Shown piece by piece: positions 44,701 through 50,268 of a stretch of DNA of 64,000 nt. Source of the stretch: Zygaena filipendulae (taxonomy: Eukaryota > Arthropoda > Insecta > Lepidoptera > Zygaenidae); NCBI GenBank assembly GCA_907165275.2, contig OU015670.1, positions 2,941,501-3,005,500 of the forward strand, given 5' to 3'. The number at the start of each line of letters is the position of its first letter. The stretch's first letter is position 1. The position numbers and the translations under genes are program-made. The notes beneath the pieces are model-generated. The model saw only the letters and a program-made list of their open reading frames with translations. It had not been told where the DNA came from and ran no database searches.

Positions 44701-46135
44701 CTCACGGACAGTACACCACTCCGGGCACTTTCTTGTCGATCACCACTCGCTTATCGCACCCCTCACAGTACAGGGTCAGCCTGGCCAGCTCCTCTAGCTC
44801 CACCAGGTCATTTATCAAGACCTTGAATTACAAAGTTCTTATTGAATTACAAAGTTCTTATTAGTAATTAGTGACACATAGATCCAAACTATTATTTCCC
44901 ATTACCGTTACAAATTACACCTTTATTATTTTTGGCATTTCCTCATGAACTGTAAATCAGTACCCAGAGCACAAATTTTTTTACTCTTGTCCTGTCAATA
45001 TCGTTGTAATTTCAAATAAATAAAAAAAAAAACGGGTTTTGGCAAAAAATGCTCGATATCAAAAGGACGAGAGTTAAAAAATCCCCCCCCCCCCCCCCCC
45101 CCCCCCTACAGGATAAAAAATTATTAATTCAGTGCTTTCCTGCGCTACAACAATGTCTATGCAATAATACACAATAACTATAATAACCAACAGAATATAA
45201 AAATTGAGTTTAATAACGGAAAAGAAACAATCCTTTTAATCCATAAATGTGACTGTGAATTTGTTTGTTAAGCTATAAAGCCTCACTACCTACTTAACTA
45301 CTCAATTTTTTTATCTCATTAATCGCACAGAAACGGAAATTCTCAAATTGAAACCTCAGCAAACAGCTGATATTAATCATAATGTGCAATACCAAGTGAA
45401 TGAGAAGGATTGACACTAGGAATACAAAATTATTTAATCTAGATAATAAAAAAAAAACAAATCGGTCCAACCATCTTTGAGTAATTGGTGAACATACATA
45501 AAAAAAACATACACAGCCGAATGCAGAACCTCCTCCTTTTTGAAAGTTGGTTAAAAATACAGAAATAAATATAAAATTATTATTAAAGGCCCAAAATTCG
45601 TTCAACTTCTTATTATTTTTTTTTACAATAGGTATAATTATGAAAACATAAATTAGTTAAATATAAACAATGGAATAAAATTGCATCTAATCACCTGCAT
45701 GTCCTCATCAGTGATGTTGTTGTAACATGGAGGGGGTCCATCGTCGTCGCCACCCGCGCTCTTGTAGGCAGCGGTTGCAGATAGCAACAAGGTGTGCCGA
45801 GGCCGCAGGAGAGTCTGCCGAAAGCACTGCAGCACGTCCCTCACCCCGCGCTCCCTCCGACACCGTCTCACCACCGAACTGACCAACAAACTGCGCGTCC
45901 AAACAGTCCACAGTCTCGACACTCCCAAACCTCTTAATAAAAACTTAAATCTAAGAGTGGGAGACATGCTACCCGAGACTTCTATTGAACTTCGATTCAC
46001 TAGCCACCTATTTATCCATACGCATCTCTTGGTGAAGAATCTGGAAGTGATAAAACGACGGTACTGTTTGTTGTTCGTTAGAGCTGTGTCGACCGATAAA
46101 ATTTGTTTAAATTTCCCACATAACATTTTATGCAA
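14613..46135 (-). CDS. stard7: STARD7-like START-domain lipid-transfer protein, ten coding exons
   Basis: Exons, high to low: 46135-45695, 44821-44706, 44294-44173, 43471-43305, 41842-41540, 40109-39990, 39624-39442, 17488-17399, 16384-16109 and 14714-14613 (TAA). All phases agree; about 639 codons. Residues 1-50 are basic and hydroxylated with few acids, like a mitochondrial presequence. A START domain spans about residues 180-480: [42 protein letters not shown] and [13 protein letters not shown]7 family proteins carry phosphatidylcholine to mitochondria (family knowledge). About 80 low-complexity residues interrupt the domain after the Y-V-Y-I-R-R strand. The C-terminal ~155 residues are Pro/Glu-rich and end in an aromatic tail. 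The assignment to STARD7 rather than another START subfamily rests on my reading of motifs plus the presequence. Confidence 0.75.
15339..15599 (+). mobile_element. CRE-bearing MITE, copy 2
   Basis: TAGTCCGTTTTGTAGATTA end and GACGGACTA end. TGACGTCA occurs at 15436-15443 and 15482-15489. It lies in an intron of the STARD7-like gene. Confidence 0.85.
15875..15975. repeat. AT-only microsatellite-like stretch
   Basis: Iterated AATTATAATATA units almost free of G and C. Confidence 0.9.
16109..17488 (-). CDS. stard7: STARD7-like gene, exons 8 and 9 (Pro/Glu-rich tail)
   Basis: Exon 8, 17488-17399: acceptor [25 protein letters not shown], ending E-E-D-M-E at donor GTATTA. Exon 9, 16384-16109: acceptor CTCTTGTGCAG, then a region with imperfect repeats around V-A-P-G-x-x-E-T-P, ending V-Q-V-N-M at donor GTGAGT. 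Both are phase 0 and of disordered, low-complexity type. No domain is recognised. Confidence 0.7.
16496..16980. mobile_element. Foldback-like element, GC-rich ends
   Basis: Begins near GTTCACACGCGTGCG and ends near CGGCGCGCGTGTGAAC, which are inverted matches. Inside are further paired blocks such as TGTTTACACGCGCG and GCGTGCGTGTAAACAG. It lies in the intron between exons 8 and 9 of the STARD7-like gene. Confidence 0.5.
17085..17378. repeat. Dispersed repeat, rearranged copy 3
   Basis: GGCGACACAGGTTTCTCGTC and TTTTCATACTAAAT match copies 1 and 2. CCCGCCTACATTTCCTCTCTAGTTTAT at 17329 is the inverse of the flank near 9750. The combination suggests the full element is longer than 210 bp. Confidence 0.55.
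18260..18465 (-). repeat. Tail repeat, reverse copy
   Basis: ACTAGCTGTTTTCTGTGGTTTC block, AAAAAGTACCTTATG, TTTCATGATGATCGGTTGAGCC, and GTGAAAGCG followed by CAAACTCACTTTCGCATTTA. Confidence 0.75.
18575..18870 (-). repeat. Two tail-repeat pieces, reverse
   Basis: ACTAGCTGTCCCCCGCG with GTTCCCGCGGGAATTCCGGG at 18580-18680. A second start, TTAGCTGTTCCCCGCATTAA, is at 18691. It runs to CGTGACACGTGATTTATATATATTAAG, a variant also seen at 55075-55300. Confidence 0.7.
19081..19122. repeat. 16-bp palindrome ending in CACGTG
   Basis: CACGTGGTTTATTTAA at 19081-19096 and its exact inverse at 19107-19122, with a 10-base loop. Each outer end is an E-box CACGTG. Confidence 0.85.
19150..20970. other. Degraded, probably retroelement-derived DNA
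   Basis: No long frame. A region around 19190-19420 is richer in GC (GCCACTACCGGGGTCC, GGATCTTCCTTGGGAAAG). A short frame at 20269-20484 (+) shows no family I know. The phrase GGCCACTACC recurs near 22238, hinting at remnants of one element's repeats. Assignment is tentative. Confidence 0.3.
20970..21245 (-). pseudogene. Tc1-type transposase C-terminal relic
   Basis: Read leftward, the strand gives a degenerate N-A-I-E-N-I-W-G motif, like the P-I-E-x-x-W region holding the last catalytic Glu of Tc1 transposases, near 21200. A frame break follows, then [13 protein letters not shown]. About 75 bases (21139-21212) recur at 22386-22459. Confidence 0.5.
21525..22140 (-). pseudogene. Ty3/Gypsy-type gag relic
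   Basis: A 77-codon open piece (21758-21525) has [13 protein letters not shown] and I-T-D-A-Y-L-E-G-Y, resembling the capsid part of the intact gag at 32025-33005. Upstream in the same frame W-C-D-L-K-Q-F-L continues but is cut by an in-frame stop near 21823. Decayed. Confidence 0.5.
22380..22470 (-). pseudogene. Second copy of the Tc1-type transposase relic
   Basis: Near-identical to 21139-21212 (ATTCTGCTCAATATTTCTCG block). The minus strand again gives the E-N-I-W-G region followed by a break. Confidence 0.5.
23222..23470 (-). pseudogene. Asn/Pro/Gln-rich gag C-terminal relic
   Basis: 82-codon frame rich in N, P, Q and W ([12 protein letters not shown]) with no zinc knuckle. Composition resembles the Asn-rich end of the gag at 32025-33005. 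Probably the tail of a dead retroelement gag. Confidence 0.4.
23629..25199 (-). mobile_element. Tc1 (DD34E) transposon, apparently complete
   Basis: 1571 bp between TA dinucleotides (23627-23628 and 25200-25201). The ends are CACTCGAGAGCAATGAATCC and its inverse. Terminal inverted repeats run about 118 bp with only a few differences, for example near 23664 and 23691. One uninterrupted transposase frame lies inside. It is inserted in decayed retroelement DNA within the large STARD7-like intron. Confidence 0.85.
23877..24896 (-). CDS. Tc1-family transposase
   Basis: 339 codons, a normal length for Tc1. Paired helix-turn-helix DNA-binding region at about residues 1-110 ([19 protein letters not shown]). 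The catalytic triad is visible: D in M-F-S-D-E-S-K-F, D in M-H-D-N-A-R-P-H, and E in [10 protein letters not shown], with 34 residues between the last two. The enzyme would cut and paste the element by binding its inverted ends. The start at 24896 (M-S-L-T-P-E-E-C) gives the standard N terminus. No stop or frameshift is seen, so it could be functional. Confidence 0.9.
   Translation of the reverse strand: MSLTPEECTRILTMLETGRSQRDTARTVGVSLSTVQRVLRRYEETGSNLRRPGTGRTRCTTAREDRYLVNTMLRNRFLTGTELTNQFRRLGGSNPSAWTVRRRLAESNLKPLRPANGPKLERAHRISRLRYAQSHVNWSIEDWSKVMFSDESKFMLYKHDGRHRVYRRPGERFKQACIEEKVAYGGGSVLVWAGISSESRTELVIIENGSLTSVRYVEEILNDHVGPFMVNLGEDAIFMHDNARPHTGRIVNDYLQEMNITRMEWPARSPDINPIEHAWDELGRCVKQRNPPPITLRELKIALTEEWENIPQNRIRNLAYSMPNRVNAVMEARGGNTKY
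25401..25531 (-). repeat. Repeat of older retroelement, left copy (LTR-like)
   Basis: ATTAAGATAAGGAATGAGTT through GTCGGCTCCGCAGGTAATTG to GAAGAGTAGTAATC. It recurs at 34274-34403 at roughly 93% by eye. The two copies flank the gag remnant that the Gypsy element interrupts, so they look like LTR pieces of an older, gag-only element. Confidence 0.55.
25550..26219 (-). pseudogene. Older retroelement gag remnant, 3' part (split by the Gypsy insertion)
   Basis: Frame at 26159-25974 reads [15 protein letters not shown] and then a basic stretch. It parallels [15 protein letters not shown] in the gag remnant at 36.06-36.53 kb. The homology continues across the Gypsy element at 34125-34273. Decayed by stops and indels. 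Confidence 0.5.
26220..26892 (-). repeat. Gypsy element 3' LTR
   Basis: 673 bp. On the element's strand it starts TGTAATGTACTG and ends GCACACAACA (TG...CA). I found no difference from the copy at 33452-34124. Flanked on the left by CTAC, the target duplication. Confidence 0.9.
26893..26912 (-). promoter_or_regulatory. Polypurine tract of the Gypsy element
   Basis: On the element's strand ACTCTAAAAGGGGAGGAT abuts the 3' LTR; it would prime plus-strand DNA synthesis. Confidence 0.7.
27131..28530 (-). pseudogene. env: Env-like gene remnant of the Gypsy element
   Basis: The first open part (to 27666) carries a helical region with L-D-D-H-L-S-F-L and V-I-I-T-P-D-Q-Y, of the kind seen in insect errantivirus envelope proteins related to baculovirus F fusion proteins, followed by several Cys. 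A one-base frame change near 27670 leads to the second part (27131-27660). This second part has a transmembrane segment around [13 protein letters not shown] and a basic/Ser-rich cytoplasmic end. The receptor-binding and fusion-peptide N-terminal part is missing because of the pol-env deletion. It cannot make a complete envelope as read. Confidence 0.65.
28522..31989 (-). CDS. pol: Gypsy pol polyprotein (protease, RT, RNase H, integrase), C-terminally truncated
   Basis: 1155 codons in the -1 frame relative to gag. Protease L-I-D-T-G-A-E (Asp about residue 28). Reverse transcriptase over roughly residues 360-560 with F-V-Y-L-D-D-I-V-V. RNase H with [11 protein letters not shown] and T-D-H-K-P-L-E-W. 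Integrase H-H-C-C zinc region (H-T-G-F-H-K ... C-K-S-C) and DDE core with V-L-T-D-Q-G-A-D-F and [10 protein letters not shown]. The frame is open upstream of the first ATG (31989) into gag, so expression by frameshifting is likely. It ends just after A-D-Y-L-K-Q-F; the usual integrase C-terminal domain is absent. Confidence 0.9.
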   Translation of the reverse strand: MIVNTKISLYVELMSKQFNDNISTFLIDTGAEITLIKESALNENSLVYKDKIFKLRGIDKDASPTETTGYTCVSFQIGTNTVIHTVSIVPDNFPIESDGVIGSDFLQTMNAIINLQKGEIELLGTLIKMIYRDEKKNNDIIASLECNNNEAIYCDDILFDNMKTESIINNPRSMRNGNNSENTEIEKINENNIMKNMCENNNIENEFIYIEPRCEKIISVNIINKDLNEGIIPEKIEITKGCYLCPSIVKVNNSYALTACLNTTDEMIKINKIKVHLESITNKDQSDSRIMKVDKQNNNCNYDSSRLDKIEQTLRIDHLNKEEKESLVKLCKEYNHIFHLEGDSLTATDIVMHEIPLENERPINTKSYRYPEALKEEVHDQVNKLLKDNIIKPSNSPWNSPVWIVPKKEDASGKKKWRLVIDFRKLNDNSIGDVYPLPQINDILDQLGHSKYFTTLDLASGFHQIKMHPRDQAKTAFSVPLGHYEFTRMPFGLKNAPSTFQRLMNNVLVGLQGLKCFVYLDDIVVYGNSLEDHNNKLKEIFERLSKNKLKLQPDKCEFLKREVMYLGHLITQNGVEPDPKKIEAVKNFPIPKNEKDIKSFLGLAGYYRRFIGNFSKLTQPLTKLLKKDIPFIWTSLQQDSFETLKLKLCQKPILQYPDFSKPFILTTDASNYAVGSVLSQNCTDSDLPIAYASRTLNKAEVNYSTTEKELLAIVWSVKHFRPYLYGRQFTIVTDHKPLEWLFNVKDPGSRLVRWRLLLEEYDYKIIYKKGKLNNNADALSRIMPENDMVKINILTRKHESYSSFLEEIKRRPILTKNLEEHRGIPPSNCNKVIFTSCDLDPINEEQLKLYENSISELKARNAKLYDILASRGSNNKLTFFAFTRVNNWEKVSYEDIFNVLKNLRDRLIKENITEFCLENLKPLLNLKWHKIRTILRFLFKDTKILIKVYHNTVVTPKEEDIVKILDECHTNPISGHTGFHKTYKKIKSNYYWKTMKQDIAEFIKKCKSCQENKLNRKKTKQPMEITTTATNAFEKVCLDIVGPLPLTENGNKYILTLQDDLTKFSQAYPLPKHDAETIADCFVRNFICKFGIPEVVLTDQGADFMSNLIKEISKLFKMKKINTSAYHPQSNGALERSHSTLADYLKQFGNESSEK
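32006..32052 (-). promoter_or_regulatory. Predicted gag-pol -1 frameshift signal, TTTAAAC plus stem
   Basis: Read on the element's strand, T-TTA-AAC lies at 32052-32046 in the exact gag codon register (TTA is gag codon 319). Slipping back one base enters the pol frame, which is open from there to pol. A 9-bp stem with one mismatch can form between 32035-32043 and 32006-32014, starting about two bases after the heptamer. The gag stop is at 32025. Confidence 0.75.
32025..33005 (-). CDS. gag: Gypsy gag (capsid/nucleocapsid)
   Basis: 326 codons. The capsid-type N-terminal two thirds include F-N-N-W-E-E-L-K and L-N-I-F-I-S-G-L. Two C-x2-C-x4-H-x4-C zinc knuckles follow (C-T-N-C-N-K-I-G-H and C-F-K-C-N-K-K-G-H, around residues 205-250), then an Asn-rich tail. 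It would package element RNA in virus-like particles. Intact. Its stop overlaps the open pol frame. Confidence 0.9.
   Translation of the reverse strand: MPLDETKPPNAFIDINLAERMLNKYDGNKSNLHVFIDNCNNASALINPIFSSAFVSVVLSKIEGNIRSTLLNRSFNNWEELKIHLLENYSEKRTFAQWQMELNSCRQGHNESVLNYSNRVENCYIKLIKSLDPKLSKEAREANIDLLKSQSLNIFISGLIPQLHILLKSQKPNTFEEAISIAISEEQEIMSRAEMNQRHFPHVKRCTNCNKIGHLAFQCRFNPNIRVIQPNNNVITCFKCNKKGHYSRDCRSNQFNHYNGPSASNYRPNNNNYRSRFPNSNNRFTHNRMYNNNTNSPSQNNPNNYANSHNNRENMSGNLNPNSPRK
33006..33432 (-). other. Gypsy 5' untranslated leader
   Basis: About 430 bases between the primer site and the gag start. Short frames here (33077-33268, 33298-33513) lack support. It probably holds the packaging signal, but no structure is asserted. 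Confidence 0.5.
33433..33451 (-). promoter_or_regulatory. Primer binding site, tRNA-Leu type
   Basis: On the element's strand TTGGTGTCAGAAGTGAG follows the 5' LTR by two bases. TGGTGTCAGAAGTG is complementary to the 3' end of insect tRNA-Leu (family knowledge). Confidence 0.7.
33452..34124 (-). repeat. Gypsy element 5' LTR
   Basis: 673 bp, read as identical to 26220-26892. Followed on the right by CTAC (34125-34128), matching the left flank. Promoter elements were not resolved. Confidence 0.9.
34125..34403 (-). pseudogene. Older retroelement gag remnant, 5' part, and right LTR-like repeat
   Basis: 34125-34273 continues the gag interrupted at 26219: CTACTTTGCTGCCTGG matches the unbroken paralogue at 36363-36380. 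34274-34403 repeats 25401-25531. Confidence 0.55.
34442..35310 (-). pseudogene. hAT-family transposase relic
   Basis: Order on the minus strand: [11 protein letters not shown], a stop, then [16 protein letters not shown] (35202-35017), the usual hAT region before the dimerisation domain. Next comes [10 protein letters not shown] (34915-34442), F-W-N-T-N-K-H-L, and a frame-disturbed end with F-Y-Q-N-Y-D, which resembles the hAT C-terminal dimerisation domain. Stops and frame changes make it non-functional. Confidence 0.55.
35483..36533 (-). pseudogene. Retroelement gag remnant (paralogue of the split one)
   Basis: 36533-36060 has the gag-like opening [19 protein letters not shown] and [10 protein letters not shown]. 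35968-35483 is a charged piece with S-P-H-R-S-T-K-K and V-P-F-K-V-A-Y-A, in another frame. It preserves GGGCAATATGCTACTTTGCT (about 36355-36374), the unoccupied counterpart of the Gypsy insertion site. Confidence 0.5.
37219..37700 (-). pseudogene. Gag remnant with zinc knuckle
   Basis: 37575-37219 ends in [14 protein letters not shown], a CCHC knuckle, after an alpha-helical capsid-like stretch ([13 protein letters not shown]). Upstream [13 protein letters not shown] continues in another frame. Retroelement origin is clear; the family is not. Confidence 0.55.
38905..39075 (+). repeat. Tail repeat
   Basis: TTTGTTTGTTCCGCTTTCGC, ATCATCGTGAAATTTTGCAT, TCAGGGGTACAGAGGACATAG, and AAACCGCGGAGAACAGCTAGTA. 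Confidence 0.75.
39119..39380 (+). mobile_element. CRE-bearing MITE, copy 3
   Basis: TAGTCCGTCTTGTAGATTA and GACGGACTA ends. TGACGTCA is at 39218-39225 and 39262-39269. It sits about 60 bases from the donor of exon 7 of the STARD7-like gene. Confidence 0.85.
39442..41842 (-). CDS. stard7: STARD7-like gene, exons 5 to 7 (START domain, second half)
   Basis: Exon 5, 41842-41540: [13 protein letters not shown], then a Gly/Ala/Pro run and a basic Glu/Arg stretch. It ends A-D-N-K at a GC donor (AAG|GCGAGT). Exon 6, 40109-39990: [13 protein letters not shown], ending H-G-D-G-A at donor GTCAGT. Exon 7: acceptor at 39625-39626 (exon to 39624) or alternatively just before 39603, both phase 0; L-T-Y-Y-D-E-P-G to Q-H-P-Q at donor GTGCGT. 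The exons are strongly GC-rich against an AT-rich background. Confidence 0.75.
39655..39860 (+). repeat. tRNA-derived SINE-like repeat
   Basis: AATGGCGCAGTAGGTCACC resembles a pol III A box and GGATTCGATTCCCGGT a B box, about 45 bases apart. They are followed by unrelated sequence. It lies in the intron between exons 6 and 7. Not a tRNA gene: no cloverleaf. Confidence 0.55.
40130..40985. repeat. Cluster of tail repeats
   Basis: 40130-40450 (+): AAAATGAATCGTCAAATGTG to AAACCGCGGGGCACAGCTAGTA. 40600-40720 (+): CGCTTTCACGCCTCAACCGATC. 40795-40985 (-): GTTGCCCGCGGTTTCACCCG to GTATTATTAGTAGG. Confidence 0.7.
41207..41449. mobile_element. Foldback element, ~100-bp arms
   Basis: TAACGGCCGCACTCAGAGTC at 41207 is matched by the inverse ending GACTCTGAGTGCGGCGGTAA at 41449. 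The arms continue through AGTATAGATTTTTAAAACAA and AGTTAAATGCCAATTAACATT. No coding capacity. A degenerate relative (CTCTGAGGGCGGCCGTTAG) lies near 61266-61345. Confidence 0.8.
42355..43125 (+). repeat. Array of three to four tail repeats, same orientation
   Basis: Copies end at about 42663, 42848 and 43116, each with GCGGGTGAAACCGC or a variant followed by CAACTAGT/CAGCTAGT. The first matches the subtype at 40130-40450 (AACTGAATCGTCAAATGTGT). Confidence 0.75.
43305..46135 (-). CDS. stard7: STARD7-like gene, exons 1 to 4 (presequence and START domain, first half)
   Basis: Exon 1, 46135-45695: [14 protein letters not shown], with Arg/Lys/Ser/Thr-rich residues to about 50, a second Arg-rich patch near 100, and the end N-I-T-D-E-D-M-Q at donor GTGATT. 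Exon 2, 44821-44706: [10 protein letters not shown] with Cys pairs Y-C-E-G-C and Y-C-P-C. Exon 3, 44294-44173: [16 protein letters not shown]. Exon 4, 43471-43305: V-Y-G-R-Y-A-D-V. Phases are 0, 2, 1, 0. The acceptor of exon 2 lies in a short duplicated AATTACAAAGTTCTTATT stretch and is weak. The C-x2-C ... C-x-C set could bind zinc (inference). Confidence 0.75.
43623..43963. mobile_element. GC-rich MITE-like element
   Basis: AAGTGCCAACCGCACACGATGCGGTG near 43632 is inverse to CGCATCGTGTGGGTTGGC near 43930, with flanking TAAGTGCC/CTAAGTGCCTA. The core is GC-rich (GGCGCCGCAAC). A solo end (CACCGCACCATGTGGGTTGG) is at about 44060-44085. Long GC-driven frames here are not genes. Confidence 0.6.
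45083..45106. repeat. (C)24 homopolymer
   Basis: 24 consecutive C residues in an intron of the STARD7-like gene. Length may be affected by sequencing. Confidence 0.9.
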
Positions 46136-47360
46136 CTGCGATTTGCAAAGTCGAATTTATCATTATTTTAAGTTTTAACCTCAAACGTTTATTTTGACAT
46201 GATTTTATTTTGACAATCACATGACATTTGATGAGAAACTGGGAATTGGATATTAAGTTCCGAAATGCACTGATAGCACAAATTAATAAGACTTATGTCT
46301 AAAGACAGATAGGAATCTGACAGCATTTTGAGGGGTCGTTAGAGATCCACCAATCACAGAGCCCGACAAAGCCACAGATAAAATATTAGTGTTGTCCATG
46401 TCGATAAACTTTATCGATACTAGGGATGGGATCCTGTGCTCGTATCGATGGTATTATAGCTTGTTAGGATTAAATATTTTTTTTTATTTTAAGAGTGTGA
46501 CTGACTTGGATATGTTTTTCTCTAAACATGTTAATGAACTGATTGTGTTTAGAGAAAAACATAAACAAGAACAAATAAAACTCATAAATTTCCTAAAAAC
46601 TTTATCTTTAATTAAGTATATAAATGTTATTAACATTACTTATACTATTAAGGATAACAACAGCCATCTTTGTTAATTGTAAATTATTATACTAGACATA
46701 AATAGGCAAATAACAGTTATCAGCTTGATTTTATTAGAAAATTTCGTAAACAAACCGTTCCCAAATTAGTAAACAAGAAAATAATCAGTAAATATCATAG
46801 AAGTAATAAATAGCTAGTTATGAAAATGCTGTTACATTGATACACCAACTCCTAAAATTCGTGTGTATTTCAAATAAATCAAATAAATGCGTTTCATAAT
46901 TTGTTTTATAGAGTAGGAAAAAATGGTTTGATATTTTACTTCAAACCAAGACACGTCAGACAAAAACTGTGAAGCGAAAATGGTTTCCATGTTTCATCAC
47001 AAAATTAATCACTGTTCATACTTCTGAATCTTATATTCTGACCTAACTTTGTTTTTGTAACTCTCCACTGTTTTCGTCTTGACATGAATAGAGCGCCTAC
47101 CTACCAAAGGCGTCTGTTGCCATATTGAAAAAAAAAGCAGAACTCAAAAGGTAATCAACTAAAATGATTACCGTTGTGTTATATACGTTGTACGTTACGT
47201 TGACGTTGATTGCTCTAAAGCGACCAAAAATTTTTTTAAGAAATTACCAAATATCTATGAAGCTTTTGAGAGTAATAATCCAAATAGTTTAATATTTCCT
47301 GTATTAGAAAACGAATTTGTTTCATGATAGCATCCTTTCATATAGACTCTCAATTTACTA
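46136..47360. other. Region between the STARD7-like and THAP-like genes
   Basis: Should contain the STARD7-like 5' UTR and promoter; no core promoter motif is asserted. A 95-codon + strand frame (46389-46676), rich in Lys and Ile, overlaps a perfect 17-bp hairpin (46512-46528 with 46546-46562). No homology is recognised and I do not call it a gene. Confidence 0.4.
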
Positions 47361-47364
47361 ATGT

Positions 47365-47606
47365 CACCAGCAGGGTAATTATGTAACTTTTGTTGCTATC
47401 ATATTTCAGTTTAAATCAGAAAAATTGCGATTTTGTGATTAATTAATCATGTTTAGGCAGATTCAACTTTTGAAGTATGATAATTTTGGTTGATTACTAG
47501 ATATTTTAGGTGTCAAAACCTGCATAATATGTATTGTAATCGCAAAACCGCCATGTTTTTGATTGCGACCGAAAAATTATAGAAACAAAAGTTACATAAT
47601 AGGCCC
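47365..47606. mobile_element. MITE-like inverted-repeat element
   Basis: Left GGGTAATTATGTAACTTTTG (47372) pairs with right CAAAAGTTACATAATAGGCCC (ending about 47605). The similarity runs further inward as CAGAAAAATTGCGATTTTG and ATTGCGACCGAAAAATT. It overlaps the 3' part of the last exon of the neighbouring gene. Confidence 0.65.
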
Positions 47607-48639
47607 TCAACTTTCCGGGCGAGCAGCTCCGCGAACCGTTGACATGTCGGTCGAAGCACTGCTTCCGCCATGTCTCGCATAGTCTTCGATACAGGTCGAC
47701 TATCCCCATGCCTTCCTGTAATAAAAATCATTGCAAAATGTGAAAATTTCCTACTGTGTTGACAAAATAATATTTTGGCAGTACAACTACCCTAATTGTC
47801 TTATTGTTAAATGTAATACTTTTATAATTATATTTTCTTTCTGTGAATTGCATGCGATACAATATACATGTCCTTACTTCTTGCATATAAAACATTATAT
47901 ATACAAAACACTATGTGTATAAAAGCAGGCAGCAGAAAACGCACAGCCCATCTACAGTTCATACCATCGAGTGCGATAAAACAAAGTATAGTAACCTATG
48001 TTAGGATAACACTTTATGGAAGGCACCTGTCATCAAAACACCAATAAATTCCGTTAAGTAGCTCTTGTATGGTACAAGTATAAAACAAATCAAAACCATT
48101 TCTAAAAATCAATGTTTTGAGTTCTGCTAGTGTATGAGAGTATAGATATTATATTGTCAGTATTTTAGTTGTTGGGGATTAAAGAGTTGCTGTATATAAA
48201 ATAAGCGATCCACCCCGGCGTCGCACGGGAGCATTTTCGAGGAAAGAGCTTAGCTTGATTTCTTCCGAAATCTTTAACAATTATTATCGTTATATTTCAC
48301 TTTTTTCTTGAGTCAATCTATCTATTGACGAGAAATTAAAATCCGTTGCGTAGTTTAAAAAATTGGATTAGTTTAAAAGATAAACGTACAGAGGGACAAA
48401 CGGCAGGAGGCGACTTTGTTTTATACATACTATGTAGAAATATAAATATACCTTTAAGCTCAAATGCAGCATCATTCAATTACGCTCTCTAGGCATCATC
48501 CCGAAAACTCTTTATGCAGCTTGGAAGGTGGATCACTGGTCACAAAGAAGTATTCCTGGAATTCCCCGTCTATGACATAGCTTCACCCACATTCTGAAAT
48601 TTAAAAAAAAACACGATTTTCCATTATGACTCTAGCTGT

Positions 48640-48995
48640 TCCTTGCGTTAATTTTGAAGTTCCCGCGATCCCTTTCGGTATCCTTGAGAACGTGTGTGCA
48701 ACATTTTATGAGGATTGGTAGAATAGTTAATGTGTGAAAGCGTAACAAACTCACATTCACATTTATTTATAGTATTATTATTTAACTAGCTGTACCCCGC
48801 GGTTTCACCCGCGTGAGTTTCAGAATTCCCGCAGGAACTATTTTTTTTTAAATAAAAGTAGCCTAAGTTACTTCTTATAACATTAGCTAGCTGCCAGTGA
48901 AAGTCCCGTTAAAATCGGTCTATCCGTTTCAGAGATTAGCTGGAACCAACAGACAAACAAAAATTTAAAATTTTTTTTTTTTTCTCATATAATAT
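48640..48995 (-). repeat. Two tail repeats, reverse
   Basis: 48640-48785 diverged; 48786-48960 with TAGCTGTACCCCGCGGTTTC and TTAGCTAGCTGCCAGTGAAAG. Confidence 0.7.
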
Positions 48996-49879
48996 GCATC
49001 TTTTATAATATGCATTTAGTGAAAGCTGTTAATTTGGAATTACAAACAGACAGTTCAATTTTACCTATATGTATATACTAGATCTATAGACTAGCTGTTC
49101 GCTACGGTTTCATCTGCGTTAATTCAGAGTTCCATGCTACACATGCACACAATATTATTGTTACGTGTATAACTAATACTGAATGCATATTATATTTCTC
49201 AATTCTATCGTGAGTAAGAAATATGGATTGGATTTTCAGCTGAGACCCAACGCACAGTCGCACTGTTGGCGGCGATGATGATGATGATTGCATCAGTTCC
49301 TGGGGAACTGAAGTAGTTGTCGCCGTCGATGTCGTTGTCGCCATCGCCAGGGCCGGGCCGGTGCCGCGTGCGGCAACCATTCGAGTTCATGTCTGAAAAA
49401 AAAACGATGATCAAATGTTATGTGGCACATATTTTCGCATTGCGATAATATTTTTCGTCTACACTTTTAGCTCCCCAGAAGATGTTTTCTCCTTTCCAGT
49501 TTGAGATGGTATGTGTACAGTAAAAAAATGCATTATTTTGTATCTCTAGTTTGACACTGCTTAGTAGGTTCTTTTTACTACGAAAAAATAATACTTTATA
49601 ATCAAAATTTGAACATTTTGTCACTAGACATGTTCACAAATAGTCCTTTTTCATTTTAGATATTATCGTTCGTATAAATGATAGAATGTACATATTATCA
49701 CTAATCACTACATATTATACAACAAAGTCCCTCGTTGCGTTTTGTCTGTTTGTTCACGATATACTCGAAGATTAAGTAACTGATTTTCATTCGGTTTTCA
49801 CCACTAGATAGAGTGATCCATTAGGAAAGTTTAGGTATATGGATTGCCAAAGTTGTGTAAATTAGTTGAAAAATAAGTG

Positions 49880-50268
49880 TCGGACAAAGTACAACTCGAT
49901 CATCATGAATTTTGCATACACGTTTTCAGGAATAGGTACCGAGAAAGACAAAGTACTTTTTACTCCGGAGTTCTCGCAAGATCTCCAAAATTAATGCGGG
50001 TGAAACCGCGAGGAACAGCTAGTAATAGATATTTTAAAGTGGTCATAGTTGGGTGCACTTTTATCTTTGTATAAAAGATATATTTTGGAAAAAGTATTTT
50101 GTTACGCTTTTGCGATTTAATTACTCAACCGATCATGAAATTTTGCATATGTACACCTTGTCAGGGGTACAGAGAAAGACATAATTATATGGTACTTTTT
50201 ACTCTGGAATTCCCGCAGGATCTCCAAAATTAATGAGAGTGAAACCGCGCGGAACAGCTAGTAATAAA
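49880..50268 (+). repeat. Two tail repeats in tandem
   Basis: Ends AAACCGCGAGGAACAGCTAGTAATA at about 50027 and AAACCGCGCGGAACAGCTAGTAATA at about 50266, followed by similar ATATTTTAAAG flanks, so the pair may be a tandem duplication. Confidence 0.7.

Noticed and set aside
46389..46676. 95-codon + strand frame
   Set aside because: Lys/Ile-rich AT-driven frame over a perfect hairpin, with no recognised similarity or splice context.
49205..49414. Ser/Thr-rich alternative frame (poly-Ser from the TCA run)
   Set aside because: It would require a start inside the exon after a stop; the acidic Gly/Asp frame is the one that joins the neighbouring exon in phase 1.
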